A stretch of 41,309 bases of DNA from Sphingobium lactosutens DS20 (GCF_000445105.1 NZ_ATDP01000080.1:1-41309); one strand, 5' to 3'; numbered from the stretch's first letter, positions 1 to 8,667 are shown. Notes: a model not told the origin generated them from the sequence alone. Program-made: numbers and translations.

Positions 1-27
1 TGAGAACGGCGGAGCAATATTCGACCA
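1..27 (+). repeat. Left terminal inverted repeat of IS21 element 1
   Basis: It begins TGAGAACGGCGGAGCAA and pairs with the reverse complement of 2475-2501, which begins TGTCAACGGCGGAGCAA. The match is 22 of 27, with 13 consecutive identical bases (AACGGCGGAGCAA). Confidence 0.8.
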
Positions 28-105
28 CGGTAGCGGCGGGATAGTCCTGCTGCGGGCGGCGTAAAAGTCGTCCACCTTGAAGCCTTTCTGCCGAGTCAGG
101 GAGGT

Positions 106-1614
106 GTGGGGATCTACAGCGTGGAACTTTATCTTCAGGTCCGTCTGGCTTGCGCGGATGGCATGAGCCAACGGGCGGCGGCGAAGCGTTTCAATGTGTC
201 GCGCGAAACGGTACGCAAGATGCTGTCGTTTTCATCGCCGCCGGGTTACCGGCGCCAGTCCGTACCGCAGCGCCCGAAGCTGGACGGGTTTGTGGCGATC
301 ATTGATGGATGGCTTGAGGGTGACCGCAGTGTCCCGCGCAAGCAACGCCATACGGCGAAGCGGGTATTCGACCGTTTGCGCACCGAGCATGGTTTCACCG
401 GCGGCTATACGATCATCAAGGATTACATCCGGGAGCGCGAACAGCGCAGCCGGGAGATGTTCGTGCCGCTGGCGCACCCTGCGGGAGATGCGCAGGCCGA
501 TTTCGGGGAAGCGCTGGTGGAGATCGGCGGGGTGGAGCAGAAGGCCTACTTCTTCGCGCTCGATCTGCCGCACAGTGATGCCTGCTATGTGCGGGCCTAT
601 CCGGCGGCGGTGGCGGAGGCCTGGGTGGACGGACACGTGCATGCCTTCGCGTTTTTCGGCGCGGTACCGCGCTCGATCGTCTATGACAACGATCGCTGCC
701 TTGTGACGAAGATCCTGCCCGACGGCACGCGGCAGCGTGCCACGCTGTTCAGCGCTTTCCTGTCACATTACGTGATCCGCGACCGCTATGCTCGCCCGGG
801 CAAGGGGAACGAGAAAGGCAATGTGGAGGGGCTGGTAGGCTATTGCCGGCGCAACTTCATGGTGCCGATCCCGAAGTTCCCGACCTGGGAGGCGTTCAAC
901 CTGTGGCTGGAGGAGCAATGCCGCAAGCGCCAGCAGGACAAGGTGCGCGGGCAGAGCGAGACGATCGGTGAGCGGCTGCAGCGCGATCTCGCGGCCATGC
1001 AGCCTCTGCCCGCTACACCCTTCGAGGCCTGCGATCAGAAAGGCGGGAGGGTCTCCTCGCAATCCCTGGTGCGCTACAGGACCAACGATTATTCGGTTCC
1101 GGTGGCCTGGGGCCATCAGGAGGTCTGGATCAGGGCCTATGTCGATGAGGTGGTGATCGGCTGCCGCAGCGAAGTCATCGCCCGTCATCCTCGTTGCTAT
1201 GCCCGCGAGGAGGTTGTCTTCGACCCGCTCCATTATCTCCCGCTGATCGAGCAGAAGATCAACGCATTCGACCAGGCTGCGCCTTTGCAGGGCTGGGACC
1301 TGCCCGAAGCGTTCACGACACTGCAGCGGTTGATGGAAGGGCGCATGCACAAACATGGCAGGCGCGAATATGTGCAGGTACTGCGCCTGCTGGAAACGTT
1401 CACCCTCGCCGATCTCCAGGCGGCGGTCGAACAGGCCATCGATCTTGGCGCCATCGGCTTCGATGCCGTCAAGCACCTCGTCCTGTGCCGGATCGAACGC
1501 GTACCGCCCAGGCTGGACCTGGACGTCTATCCCTTCCTGCCACGCACCACGGTCGAGAAGACCTTTGCCAGAGCCTATCTGAGCCTGCTCTCCGACCGGC
1601 AGGAGGCCGCATGA
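106..1614 (+). CDS. istA: IS21-family transposase IstA (element 1)
   Basis: This is the DDE transposase of the left IS21 element, 502 residues, the normal size for IstA. A helix-turn-helix of the type SQRAAAKRFNVSRETVRKML covers residues about 21-40. The integrase-type catalytic core shows D132 (ADFGE), D194 (YDND) and E241 (GNVEGLV). The start is GTG at 106, immediately after a GGGAGG purine run, so the spacing is poor; the in-frame GTG at 121 is an alternative. The stop overlaps the istB start (ATGA), which indicates translational coupling. The frame is intact, so the element may still be active. Confidence 0.93.
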   Translation: MGIYSVELYLQVRLACADGMSQRAAAKRFNVSRETVRKMLSFSSPPGYRRQSVPQRPKLDGFVAIIDGWLEGDRSVPRKQRHTAKRVFDRLRTEHGFTGGYTIIKDYIREREQRSREMFVPLAHPAGDAQADFGEALVEIGGVEQKAYFFALDLPHSDACYVRAYPAAVAEAWVDGHVHAFAFFGAVPRSIVYDNDRCLVTKILPDGTRQRATLFSAFLSHYVIRDRYARPGKGNEKGNVEGLVGYCRRNFMVPIPKFPTWEAFNLWLEEQCRKRQQDKVRGQSETIGERLQRDLAAMQPLPATPFEACDQKGGRVSSQSLVRYRTNDYSVPVAWGHQEVWIRAYVDEVVIGCRSEVIARHPRCYAREEVVFDPLHYLPLIEQKINAFDQAAPLQGWDLPEAFTTLQRLMEGRMHKHGRREYVQVLRLLETFTLADLQAAVEQAIDLGAIGFDAVKHLVLCRIERVPPRLDLDVYPFLPRTTVEKTFARAYLSLLSDRQEAA

Positions 1615-2378
1615 GCGATCAGGCCCCGGAGATCCTTCTCGCTCACCATCTCAAGGCGCTCAAGCTGCCTACGTGCCTGCGTGAGCATCACAAGCTCGCG
1701 CGGCAATGTGCCGCTGAAGGCGTCGATCATATCCGCTTCCTCGCCCGCCTCGTCGAGATGGAAATGATCGACAGGGAGCGTCGCATGGTCGAGCGGCGCA
1801 TCAAGGCCGCGCGCTTCCCCGCCGTCAAAAGCCTCGACAGCTTCGACTTCGCCGCCATCCCCAGGCTCAACAAGATGCAGGTGCTCGAGATGGCGCGCTG
1901 CGAGTGGATCGAGCGGCGTGAGAACGCCATCGCTCTGGGGCCATCAGGCACCGGAAAGACGCACGTAGCGTTGGGGCTCGGACTGGCAGCATGCCAGAAA
2001 GGACTGTCGGTGGGCTTCACCACCGCGGCAGCGCTGGTCAGCGAAATGATGGAGGCCCGCGACGAGCGCCGTCTTCTGCGCTTCCAGAAGCAGATGGCCG
2101 GATACAAGCTGCTCATCATCGACGAACTGGGCTTTGTGCCGCTCTCCAAGACCGGCGCCGAACTGTTGTTCGAGCTGATCTCCCAGCGTTACGAACGCGG
2201 CTCCACCTTCATCACCAGCAACCTGCCCTTCGACGAATGGACCGAAACCTTCGGATCTGAGCGTCTCACAGGCGCGCTCCTCGATCGCCTGACCCATCAC
2301 GTCAGCATCCTCGAGATGAACGGCGAAAGCTATCGCCTCGCGCACAGCCGGGCCCGCAAGGCCAAAACCAGACCCTGA
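1611..2378 (+). CDS. istB: IS21-family helper ATPase IstB (element 1)
   Basis: This 255-residue AAA+ ATPase activates IstA and selects the target in IS21 transposition. The Walker A motif GPSGTGKT lies at residues 110-117 and the Walker B segment LLIIDELG has its Asp at 171. The C-terminal stretch ALLDRLTHH is conserved in IstB proteins. The start at 1611 overlaps the istA stop by four bases. An almost perfect hairpin (2390-2442) follows and would end transcription. It differs clearly in sequence from the IstB at the right end of the window. Confidence 0.93.
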   Translation: MSDQAPEILLAHHLKALKLPTCLREHHKLARQCAAEGVDHIRFLARLVEMEMIDRERRMVERRIKAARFPAVKSLDSFDFAAIPRLNKMQVLEMARCEWIERRENAIALGPSGTGKTHVALGLGLAACQKGLSVGFTTAAALVSEMMEARDERRLLRFQKQMAGYKLLIIDELGFVPLSKTGAELLFELISQRYERGSTFITSNLPFDEWTETFGSERLTGALLDRLTHHVSILEMNGESYRLAHSRARKAKTRP

Positions 2379-2389
2379 AAATTACACCA

Positions 2390-2442
2390 ATGCCGGGGGG
2401 AGTGGCCCTCGGGCTACGCCCTCACGCCACTCCCCCCGGCAT
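2390..2442 (+). terminator. Perfect 17-bp stem-loop after istB
   Basis: ATGCCGGGGGGAGTGGC at 2390-2406 is exactly complementary to 2426-2442, with a 19-nt loop. It lies between istB and the right end of the IS. No U-run follows, so it may terminate transcription or insulate the transposase genes from outside transcription rather than act as a classical intrinsic terminator. Confidence 0.6.
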
Positions 2443-2474
2443 GTAACACGATGGCCTGGTTTTACGCCGCCGAA

Positions 2475-2501
2475 TGGCCGACTTTTGCTCCGCCGTTGAC
2501 A
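2475..2501 (-). repeat. Right terminal inverted repeat of IS21 element 1
   Basis: The top strand reads ...GCTCCGCCGTTGACA up to 2501. It is the inverted partner of bases 1-27, and a tip ending in CA is typical of IS21. The base after 2501 belongs to the interrupted DJ-1/PfpI gene. Confidence 0.8.
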
Positions 2502-2715
2502 CGTCGGCTTTCACCTCGGAAAACGTCTTGTCGATAGTATAGCTGGCGCCCTCGTCAAGATCGCTATTGACTGTGCGAGCCTTGCCCGGTTCAAAACTGA
2601 TCACGGTCACTTTGCCACCAGCGTCCTCGACAGCTTGCTTGGGCTTCGAGAATTCTGGTTCTTCCGTCCCTCGGGGTGCAATCAGAATGGCAACCGATTT
2701 GCCTTCCAAAGTCAT
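2502..2715 (-). pseudogene. DJ-1/PfpI family protein, 3' end removed by the IS
   Basis: The N-terminal ~71 codons read as a PfpI/DJ-1 class I glutamine-amidotransferase-like protein: start MTLEGKSVAILIAPRGTEE, then the strand ending in KVTVISFEPGKA and the DKTFSEVKADV segment that normally leads into the YDALVIPGG strand. After the Asp-Val codons the frame enters the IS terminal repeat and ends at 2422 with IS-encoded residues. The nucleophile Cys and the rest of the fold are missing, so the product cannot be functional. It lies 31 bp downstream of the formaldehyde-dehydrogenase-like gene on the same strand and was probably its operon partner in stress or aldehyde defence. Confidence 0.8.
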
Positions 2716-2746
2716 AATTTATTTCCTATTCCGTCGAAGACTAAGG

Positions 2747-3886
2747 TCAGGTGCCCGGCTTGAGCACGACCTTCGTCCAGCCTGCATCGCGCTCGTCGAA
2801 ATGCTTGTAGGCGTCTGGTGCCTGATCGAGCGGCAGTCGGTGCGAGATGATTTTGGCAGGATTGGCCCGGCCTTGCTCGATAAGCTTCATCAGTCGCCGG
2901 TTGTAGTGCTTTACATTGCACTGGCCGGTGCCAATCTTCTGGCCCTTGAACCAGAAGTTGCCGAAGTCGAACGCCATCTTGCCTTCCTTCTGGAGATCGT
3001 CGGGCGCGTTCGGGTCTTCCGGAATGAACACGCCGACGACGCCGATTCCGCCGGTGGCCTTCGTGCTTTTGACGAGGCAGTTCATCGTGTAATTGCTGCG
3101 CTCCTTGCCGTGGCGATCGCAACACTGATACCCGACCGCCTCGACCCCCCGGTCGGTCCCGAGGCCGCCAGTCGCGTCAAGGATCTGCTGGGCGGGATCG
3201 CCCTTGCGCATATCGATCGGAATAGCGCCCATCGCCTCGGCCAGTTTCAGACGGTCATCGTGAGAATCGACGACAAAGATCTGAGAGGCGCCGCGGATTT
3301 CGGCCGAGTGCGCGGCCATTAGACCGACCGGACCGGCGCCGTAGATCGCAATGCTTTCGCCAGGCAGGAAACCCGACAGTTCGACGCCATGCCAACCGGT
3401 GGGGAAGATGTCGGAGAGCATGACATAGTCATCCTCCTTCTCCTCAGCGTCCTCAGGCAGCTTCAGACAATTGAAGTCCGCATAAGGAACGCGCATCAAC
3501 TCGGCCTGACCACCTTGCCACGGACCCATCTCGGCAAAGCCATACGCTGCGCCGGCGGTTCCAGGGTTGGTCGTGAGGCAAAAACCCGTCAAACCGCGTT
3601 CGCAATTTTCGCAGAAACCGCAACCGACGTTAAACGGCATGCACACGCGATCGCCCTTCTTGATACGATCTACGGCAGCGCCAACTTCGATGACCTCGCC
3701 AAGGTTTTCGTGACCGAAGACCCGGCCCTTTTCGAAGCTGGTACGGCCCTCATACATGTGAAGGTCCGACCCGCAGATATTGGTCGTGGTCAGCCGGATG
3801 ATAACATCGGTCTGCTTTTCAATCTTGGGATCATCGATGGTACTGACAGAAACATCTTTGGGCCCGTTGTACACGACAGCTTTCAC
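2747..3886 (-). CDS. fdhA: Zinc-dependent glutathione-independent formaldehyde dehydrogenase-like protein
   Basis: This is a 379-residue medium-chain zinc alcohol dehydrogenase that resembles the glutathione-independent formaldehyde dehydrogenase branch, whose members oxidise formaldehyde or other aldehydes with NAD+. Visible residues are catalytic zinc C38 (CGSD) and H59-E60 (GHEN), structural zinc C89, C92, C95 and C103, and a Rossmann motif GAGPVGLMAA near residue 187. The start is GTG at 3886, preceded by a good AAGGAAAGG ribosome site. The truncated DJ-1 gene follows on the same strand. Inference: it could clear formaldehyde released by Rieske-type O-demethylation, but it lies about 14 kb from that operon and may serve general detoxification. 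The exact substrate cannot be read from sequence. Confidence 0.85.
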   Translation of the reverse strand: MKAVVYNGPKDVSVSTIDDPKIEKQTDVIIRLTTTNICGSDLHMYEGRTSFEKGRVFGHENLGEVIEVGAAVDRIKKGDRVCMPFNVGCGFCENCERGLTGFCLTTNPGTAGAAYGFAEMGPWQGGQAELMRVPYADFNCLKLPEDAEEKEDDYVMLSDIFPTGWHGVELSGFLPGESIAIYGAGPVGLMAAHSAEIRGASQIFVVDSHDDRLKLAEAMGAIPIDMRKGDPAQQILDATGGLGTDRGVEAVGYQCCDRHGKERSNYTMNCLVKSTKATGGIGVVGVFIPEDPNAPDDLQKEGKMAFDFGNFWFKGQKIGTGQCNVKHYNRRLMKLIEQGRANPAKIISHRLPLDQAPDAYKHFDERDAGWTKVVLKPGT

Positions 3887-4206
3887 GGATCCTTTCCTTT
3901 CGCAGCTCTTCTCAACGCGTCATCAAATCGAGACCTTGCTGATGATCCGGTCCATCGCAGCGGCGGAGGACATCGCACCCTTCCAAGTGATCTCAGTTTC
4001 CTGAACCTTGTGCTACCTGAGAGGTTCCTTCCCGTGGGCTATCCTGGGATCGATTCACGGCGGTTTTCTGAATAACTGGGCCAGAATGGCCGAATAACGC
4101 TCTAAACGGAGGCGACCCGCGCCGCGCGGGAGGCGCGCCCGCCGCCGTCGACTGAACCGCCTTCGACTAAGCGGGCACCGCCGCGCCCAGCTCCGCGCTC
4201 CAAGGC
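3887..4206. other. Gene-free stretch between fdhA-like gene and GlcG-like gene
   Basis: These 320 bp hold the upstream region of the dehydrogenase gene and, near 4100-4206, a very GC-rich tail after the GlcG-like gene. Open frames here have no recognisable family and look like shadows. I see no convincing promoter hexamers. Confidence 0.5.
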
Positions 4207-4626
4207 TCAGCCGCGCGCGAACGCCTGCGCCGCTGCCTCGGCCACGCTCTCGTCCTCCTTGCCGGTGCCGCCCGACACGCCCACCGCGCCGATCACCGTC
4301 TCGCCCTCCTTGATCGGCACGCCCCCGGCGAAGATCATCACCTTGCCGTCGTTGGAGGCATGGATGCCGTAGAAGTCGGCGCCCGGCTGGGCGAGCTTCG
4401 CCAGCGCCTTGGTCTCGACGTCGAACGCGCGCGCCGCCCACGCCTTGCCGATCGCGATGTCGACGCTGCCGCGCCACGAATCGTCCATCCGCGCGAACGC
4501 TAGGAGGCAGCCGCCCGCGTCCACCACCGCGATGTTCATCGGGTTGCCTGTCCGCTCGGCCTCCGCGATCCCCAAATCGATGATCGTCCGCGCGTCGTTC
4601 AGGTCGAGCGTCTGGGTGGTGCGCAT
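4207..4626 (-). CDS. GlcG/HbpS family heme-binding-like protein
   Basis: This small 139-residue protein is of the GlcG/HbpS (DUF336) family. The start MRTTQTLDLNDARTIID, the IAVVDAGGCLLAFARMD strand, and the IFAGGVPIKEG and GAVGVSGG segments are characteristic. Members bind heme or act as accessory proteins near oxidoreductases and glycolate or aromatic catabolic genes; the molecular role is often unknown. The start at 4626 is chosen because GGAG lies at the right distance, whereas the longer frame upstream is GC-rich and non-conserved. It is the last gene of the minus-strand detoxification series and lies 107 bp after the ABM gene. Confidence 0.85.
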   Translation of the reverse strand: MRTTQTLDLNDARTIIDLGIAEAERTGNPMNIAVVDAGGCLLAFARMDDSWRGSVDIAIGKAWAARAFDVETKALAKLAQPGADFYGIHASNDGKVMIFAGGVPIKEGETVIGAVGVSGGTGKEDESVAEAAAQAFARG

Positions 4627-4733
4627 GGAGTATCTCCGTGGCCGGTTCGGGGAAAGCCGCTCAACGCACGCCGCCGCGCCCGGGCCCCCCACGCGGGCGA
4701 TGAGAGCGACGCGCTAGGGTGCCGACCGCTCGG

Positions 4734-5027
4734 CTATTTCGCGGCCAGCAGGGTGAACTTGTGAATCTGCGGCGGTTCAGAAAACAGTTCTTCTGCCTTG
4801 TCCATCAGTGCGGCGGCAACCTTGCCGTCAAGATGGGCCTGCCGATCCTCCTCCGTGTCGAACGTATCGAAGATCGCGTACGCACCGGGACCTTCCTCGA
4901 TCGCATACCAGGTCAGAGTGCCCGGCTCAGCTTGAACGAGCGGCAATGCCGAGGTCAGGAAATCGGCGACATCGCGCTCTTTTCCGGGCTTGGCCTTCAG
5001 TGGTACATACAGGGCAAGTTTGGGCAT
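4734..5027 (-). CDS. Antibiotic biosynthesis monooxygenase (ABM) domain protein
   Basis: This is a 97-residue single ABM-domain protein, a dimeric ferredoxin-like fold related to YgiN quinol monooxygenase. The family pattern is visible: an opening strand LALYVPLKAKPGKE, an LVQAEPGTLTWYAIEE segment, an AIFDTFDTEEDRQAHLDG helix and a short C-terminal strand. Such proteins oxidise or handle quinols without a cofactor; the substrate here is unknown. The start is preceded by GAGGAG. The context of SDR, OYE, glyoxalase and DJ-1 genes supports a role in quinone or electrophile handling. Confidence 0.88.
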   Translation of the reverse strand: MPKLALYVPLKAKPGKERDVADFLTSALPLVQAEPGTLTWYAIEEGPGAYAIFDTFDTEEDRQAHLDGKVAAALMDKAEELFSEPPQIHKFTLLAAK

Positions 5028-5138
5028 AAATCACTCCTCAAGTTGAACGCTCAGCTATTCTTCGGCAAAGTAACGGACGAGCGGGCCGGTACGTTCCCCA
5101 CGAGGCGGAGCACACGCGGCCCCGCCTCCTCGTCGAAA

Positions 5139-5879
5139 TCAGAACTCCTGTGCAGTCGGCCTGATGACGATCGCGTTGACATCGACGTCATCAGGTTGTT
5201 CGACAGCGAACGCGATAGCACGCGCCACCGATGCCGCCGGGATGGCCTGCTTGTAGAAGTCCAGCACCGTCTCGGCGGCCGCGCCAGAGGTCGTGAACTT
5301 CAAATCGCTTTCGACAGCTCCAGGCTCGATTGACGTGACCCGGACCTTTTCCCCCACCTCGTGGCGCAAGCCCTCGCTGATCGCGCTGACGGCGAACTTG
5401 GTGCCGGAATAGACCGTGCCGCCCGGTGCGAAGACCTTGATGCCCGCAACCGAGCTTAAGTTGATGATGTGACCGCTGCCCTGCTCGAGAAAACCGGGAA
5501 GGGCCGCCGCGATGCCGTAGAGCGTACCCTTCAGATTGACGTCGATCATCTGGTCCCACTCGTCGGTGTTGACCTCGGCCATCGGACGGATCGGCATCAG
5601 CCCGGCGTTGTTGATCAGCACGTCGAGGCGGCCGAAGTCGGCAATGATTGCGGCGACGACGGACTGGACCGCCGATTTGTCGGTGACGTCGAGCGCATAG
5701 GCGCGTGCCGTTCCGCCCGTTGCGGCAATGTCCGCGACGACCTCGTCGAGCCTGTCCTTGCGCCGCGCGGCGATGGCCACTTTGGCGCCGCGGTCAGCGA
5801 GAAGACGCGCAGTTTCCGCGCCGATGCCGCTGCTGCCGCCGGTAATGAGAATTACCTTGCCTTCGATACCTTTGGTCAT
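5139..5879 (-). CDS. SDR family NAD(P)-dependent oxidoreductase
   Basis: This is a 246-residue classical short-chain dehydrogenase. The cofactor motif TGGSSGIG is at residues 13-20, NNAG at 90-93, N115 lies in the conserved DVNLKG segment, and catalytic S142/S143, Y157 and K161 (YSGTK) are present. The Arg pair after the second strand (AARRKDR) favours NADP(H). A clear AAGGAA ribosome site lies upstream of ATG 5879. The substrate is unknown. It sits within the series of detoxification genes read on the minus strand, 76 bp after the royal-jelly-like gene. Confidence 0.92.
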   Translation of the reverse strand: MTKGIEGKVILITGGSSGIGAETARLLADRGAKVAIAARRKDRLDEVVADIAATGGTARAYALDVTDKSAVQSVVAAIIADFGRLDVLINNAGLMPIRPMAEVNTDEWDQMIDVNLKGTLYGIAAALPGFLEQGSGHIINLSSVAGIKVFAPGGTVYSGTKFAVSAISEGLRHEVGEKVRVTSIEPGAVESDLKFTTSGAAAETVLDFYKQAIPAASVARAIAFAVEQPDDVDVNAIVIRPTAQEF

Positions 5880-5955
5880 GATTGTATTCCTTCAAGTCAG
5901 TTGTTGATTTTTCGCCGGATCGCGGTCCCGCGCGAGCCCGCCCGGCCTGATGGGT

Positions 5956-7107
5956 TCACCGCGAGCGCAACAGGACGGGAGCGGCGCCGACCTTGATGCG
6001 GAGCAGCTCGTAGGGCTTGCGGCGCAGGTCCCGCCCGCCGTGGAAGCCGGGCTGGCGGTGGAGCTGGTTGGCGGTGAAGTAGAGGTAGCCGTCGGTGCCG
6101 ATCGATAGCGTGTCGGGCCAGCTGATGCGCGGGTCGCTGACCACCGTCGTCCAGCGGCCCTGGTCGAGCACGCGGATCGCGTTGTTCTCGTAATCGCCGG
6201 CGAACACGCGGTCCTTGTCGTCCTCGGCTATCCCGTCCGAGGCGCCTTTGCGCCCCAGGCTGCGGACCGCGCGGCCTAACGCCTCCTCGGACACCGCGGG
6301 ATCGCGCAGCATCGCCGTGGGCACCGCGTGCAGCGTGCGGCCCGACAGTGGCCCGTAATACAGCAGGCTGCCGTCGGCGCTGAGCGCAATCGCGTCGCTT
6401 GCGATCGTGACCGGCGTCGCGGGGCCGTCGGCCGGGCGGTTCATGAGCACCGCGCCGTCGACGACCGGGGTGAAGCCGGGCTCGGGATTGGTCGTCGCAT
6501 GGTTCGACAGGCGCCGGATCGCACGCCCGCTGGCGATATCGACGACGATGATGCCGCCGACGCCGTCGTTGCTGCTGTCGGTGATGTAGGCGACGCCCTC
6601 GGCGCCCTGACGCAGATCGAAGCGCACATCGTTGAGGTAGGTCGTGGGCAGCACCACGCTGGGCGGCAGGACGATCGTCTTCACCACCCGGTTGGTCGCA
6701 AGATCGATCGCCACCAGCTTTGCACCGCCGGCCCGTGGTTGAGAGAATTTGGGCGCCGCCGTGTCGAGCACCCACAGGCGATCGGCGCCGTCTGCCACCA
6801 CGCTCTGCACCGAGATGAAATGCCCCGCCGGGTCGGCCGGATCGGGCCGGTTGGTCGCGGCGTCGGGATAAGGCACCGCCTTGCCGTCGACCAGCTCGGC
6901 AACCGTGAACGGCGCGTTGTCGCCCCATTGCGGGAAGTTGACGAAGATGCGCCCGTTGGGGGCGACGGTCACGCCAGTCGGCATCGCGCCATCGAAGGTC
7001 GCGACCTGTTCGATCCGGGGCGCGGATGCACCCTCCCGGGTCGTCGCGCAGGCGGCAAGCGAGAGGGCAGCGCCAGCGGCCAGAAGCAGTTTGACGGAGA
7101 TTTTCAT
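5956..7107 (-). CDS. Royal-jelly/SMP-30-like beta-propeller lipoprotein
   Basis: This is a 383-residue exported protein with an N-terminal lipoprotein signal (MKISVKLLLAAGAALSLAAC, lipobox ending at Cys 20). The mature part resembles the major royal jelly protein / L-dopachrome tautomerase-related six-bladed propeller family, for example VTVAPNGRIFVNFPQWG, DRLWVLDTAAP, YLNDVRFD, GVAYITDSS and DALSLDG-like repeats. The start overlaps the stop of the preceding OYE gene (ATGA), so translation is coupled. The family includes lactonase-like and tautomerase-like proteins, but most bacterial members have no known reaction. It is probably periplasmic and membrane-anchored. Confidence 0.85.
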   Translation of the reverse strand: MKISVKLLLAAGAALSLAACATTREGASAPRIEQVATFDGAMPTGVTVAPNGRIFVNFPQWGDNAPFTVAELVDGKAVPYPDAATNRPDPADPAGHFISVQSVVADGADRLWVLDTAAPKFSQPRAGGAKLVAIDLATNRVVKTIVLPPSVVLPTTYLNDVRFDLRQGAEGVAYITDSSNDGVGGIIVVDIASGRAIRRLSNHATTNPEPGFTPVVDGAVLMNRPADGPATPVTIASDAIALSADGSLLYYGPLSGRTLHAVPTAMLRDPAVSEEALGRAVRSLGRKGASDGIAEDDKDRVFAGDYENNAIRVLDQGRWTTVVSDPRISWPDTLSIGTDGYLYFTANQLHRQPGFHGGRDLRRKPYELLRIKVGAAPVLLRSR

Positions 7108-8210
7108 GGCGTCATTTCCTTGAGAATGCGGCCCACTTCGTGAGGCTCGGACCGGAAATATTGCGGGGGCGCCTTGACCGATGCACCAAGCGCGGCGGCG
7201 GCGTGCCAGGGCCAACGCGGATCCCACAGCGCAGCGCGGGCAATCGCTATGGCGTCGGCATGCCCGTCTTCTAGGATGCGCTCCGCCTGGTGCGGATCGG
7301 TGATCAAGCCGACAGCGATTACAGGCATAGCGACCGCGTCCTTGACCGTGCGGGCCAGCGGTACCTGATAGCCGGGGCCGACCGGGATCTGCTGGCGCGG
7401 GTCGAGCCCGCCGCCGGAGACGTGGATCGCCGCGCAACCGCGCCGCTTCAGTTCCTGCGCAAACCTTGCGGTTTCTTCCGCTGTCCAGCCGCCTTCAACC
7501 CAGTCAGTCCCGGAAACGCGAACGGTCACCGGGCGGTCGGCCGGAAACGATTCGCGCACGGCATCGAACACTTCCAGCGGGAACCGCATCCGGTTGTCGA
7601 GGCTGCCGCCGTATTCGTCGCCGCGCCGGTTGGAGATCGGCGAAAGAAACTCGTGAAGCAGATAGCCATGCGCGGCGTGGATCTGGACGGCTTCGATGCC
7701 GAGCCTGCCGGCGCGCCGGGCGGCATCCGCGAACGCCTCCCGGATGCGGGCAAGCCCTGACTTGTCCAGTTCGACAGGGGGATGGTCGTCCGGAGCGAAG
7801 GGAATGGCGCTGGGTGCCACGGTCTGCCAGCCATTCTCCGTATCGGGGGGAAGCTGCGCTCCGCCGTGCCACGGCTTGGCGCTGCTCGCCTTGCGGCCGG
7901 CATGGGCCAGCTGGATGACGAGCGGCATGTCCGACCACTGACGGACGCTTTCTAGCACGCTTCGCATCGCCGCTTCGGTACGGTCATCGTACAGGCCGAC
8001 GTCACCGTAGGTGATGCGACCTTCGGGGCTGACAGCGGTCGCCTCTATCGTCAGCGCGCCCGCGCCCGACAGCGCCAACTGGCCGAGATGCATCCGGTGC
8101 CAATCGGTCATCGCGCCGTCCTCGGCAGAATACTGGCACATCGGCGCGATAACGATGCGGTTGGCAAGCCGCAGCCCCGCGACCTCGAGCGGTTCGAACA
8201 GGCGCGCCAT
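7104..8210 (-). CDS. Old yellow enzyme family NADH:flavin oxidoreductase (YqjM/XenA type)
   Basis: This is a 368-residue FMN TIM-barrel ene-reductase that reduces activated C=C bonds of enones, quinones or nitro compounds with NAD(P)H. The thermophilic-like class signature is present: C25 and Y27 in APMCQYSAEDG, the HAAHGYLLHEFLSP segment with the paired active-site histidines, and SNRRGDEYGGS. The start at ATG 8210 overlaps the glyoxalase stop (TGATG); ATG 8216 is an in-frame alternative two codons upstream. The stop overlaps the next gene's start. The context suggests detoxification of reactive carbonyl compounds. Confidence 0.92.
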   Translation of the reverse strand: MARLFEPLEVAGLRLANRIVIAPMCQYSAEDGAMTDWHRMHLGQLALSGAGALTIEATAVSPEGRITYGDVGLYDDRTEAAMRSVLESVRQWSDMPLVIQLAHAGRKASSAKPWHGGAQLPPDTENGWQTVAPSAIPFAPDDHPPVELDKSGLARIREAFADAARRAGRLGIEAVQIHAAHGYLLHEFLSPISNRRGDEYGGSLDNRMRFPLEVFDAVRESFPADRPVTVRVSGTDWVEGGWTAEETARFAQELKRRGCAAIHVSGGGLDPRQQIPVGPGYQVPLARTVKDAVAMPVIAVGLITDPHQAERILEDGHADAIAIARAALWDPRWPWHAAAALGASVKAPPQYFRSEPHEVGRILKEMTP

Positions 8211-8665
8211 CACCATGCGCCCGTGTTGGGCATGGAGGCCCAGGGTTCGGCCGGGGCCATGTGTTCGCCTTTTTGGAGCAGTTCGATCGAGATCCCGTCC
8301 GGCGAGCGGACGAACGCCATGTATCCGTCGCGCGGGGGGCGATTGATCGTCACGCCGCCCGCTTGCAGCCGCGCGCACGTCTCGTAGATGTCGTCGACCC
8401 CGTAGGCGAGATGGCCGAAGTTTCTGCCCCCCGTGTAAGTCTCGGTAGCGCTGCCGTCCTCGGGCGGCCAGTTGTACGTCAGTTCGACCTCGGCATCGCC
8501 CTGCTCGCCGTCGCCGCGGAAATCCTCGTCGGCGGCAAGGTAGATCAGCGTGTAACGCCCGGCCTGGTTCTCCATGCGCCGGGTCTCCTTAAGACCCAGC
8601 AGCGTGAAGAACCGGATCGCTGCCTCGGGATCGGCGACGCGCAGCATGGTGTGGAGATAGCGCAT
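8210..8665 (-). CDS. gloA: Lactoylglutathione lyase (glyoxalase I)
   Basis: This is a 151-residue glyoxalase I that isomerises the hemithioacetal of methylglyoxal and glutathione. All four metal ligands expected from E. coli GloA are visible: H5 (HTMLRV), E61 (ELTYNW), H85 (GHLAYGV) and E128 (SIELLQ). The start lies 3 bp after the DJ-1 gene stop, and the stop overlaps the OYE start, so it is the second gene of an operon. The pairing with a DJ-1-like protein is coherent, because both families act on methylglyoxal or glyoxal adducts. Confidence 0.93.
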   Translation of the reverse strand: MRYLHTMLRVADPEAAIRFFTLLGLKETRRMENQAGRYTLIYLAADEDFRGDGEQGDAEVELTYNWPPEDGSATETYTGGRNFGHLAYGVDDIYETCARLQAGGVTINRPPRDGYMAFVRSPDGISIELLQKGEHMAPAEPWASMPNTGAW

Positions 8666-8667
8666 GA

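Larger units (their letters stand above)
1..2501 (+). mobile_element. IS21-family insertion sequence, left boundary
   Basis: The element carries an istA-istB pair with the usual ATGA overlap. Its ends are inverted repeats that begin TG and finish CA. The left end (1-27) and right end (2475-2501) match at 22 of 27 positions. Additional end-like blocks lie inside each end, for example GGCGTAAAAGTCGTCCACC near 57-75 on the left and a related GGCGGCGTAAAAC block near 2457-2469 on the right; multiple terminal repeats are usual in IS21. The right tip sits inside a DJ-1/PfpI gene, which it truncates. The left tip is taken as base 1, but the left flank lies outside the window, so that tip and the target duplication cannot be confirmed. 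Confidence 0.85.

Noticed and set aside
4055..4477. Minus-strand Arg/Gly-rich frame of 140 codons
   Set aside because: Overlaps the GlcG-like gene in another frame and is almost entirely Arg, Gly and Ala; a shadow of high GC content.
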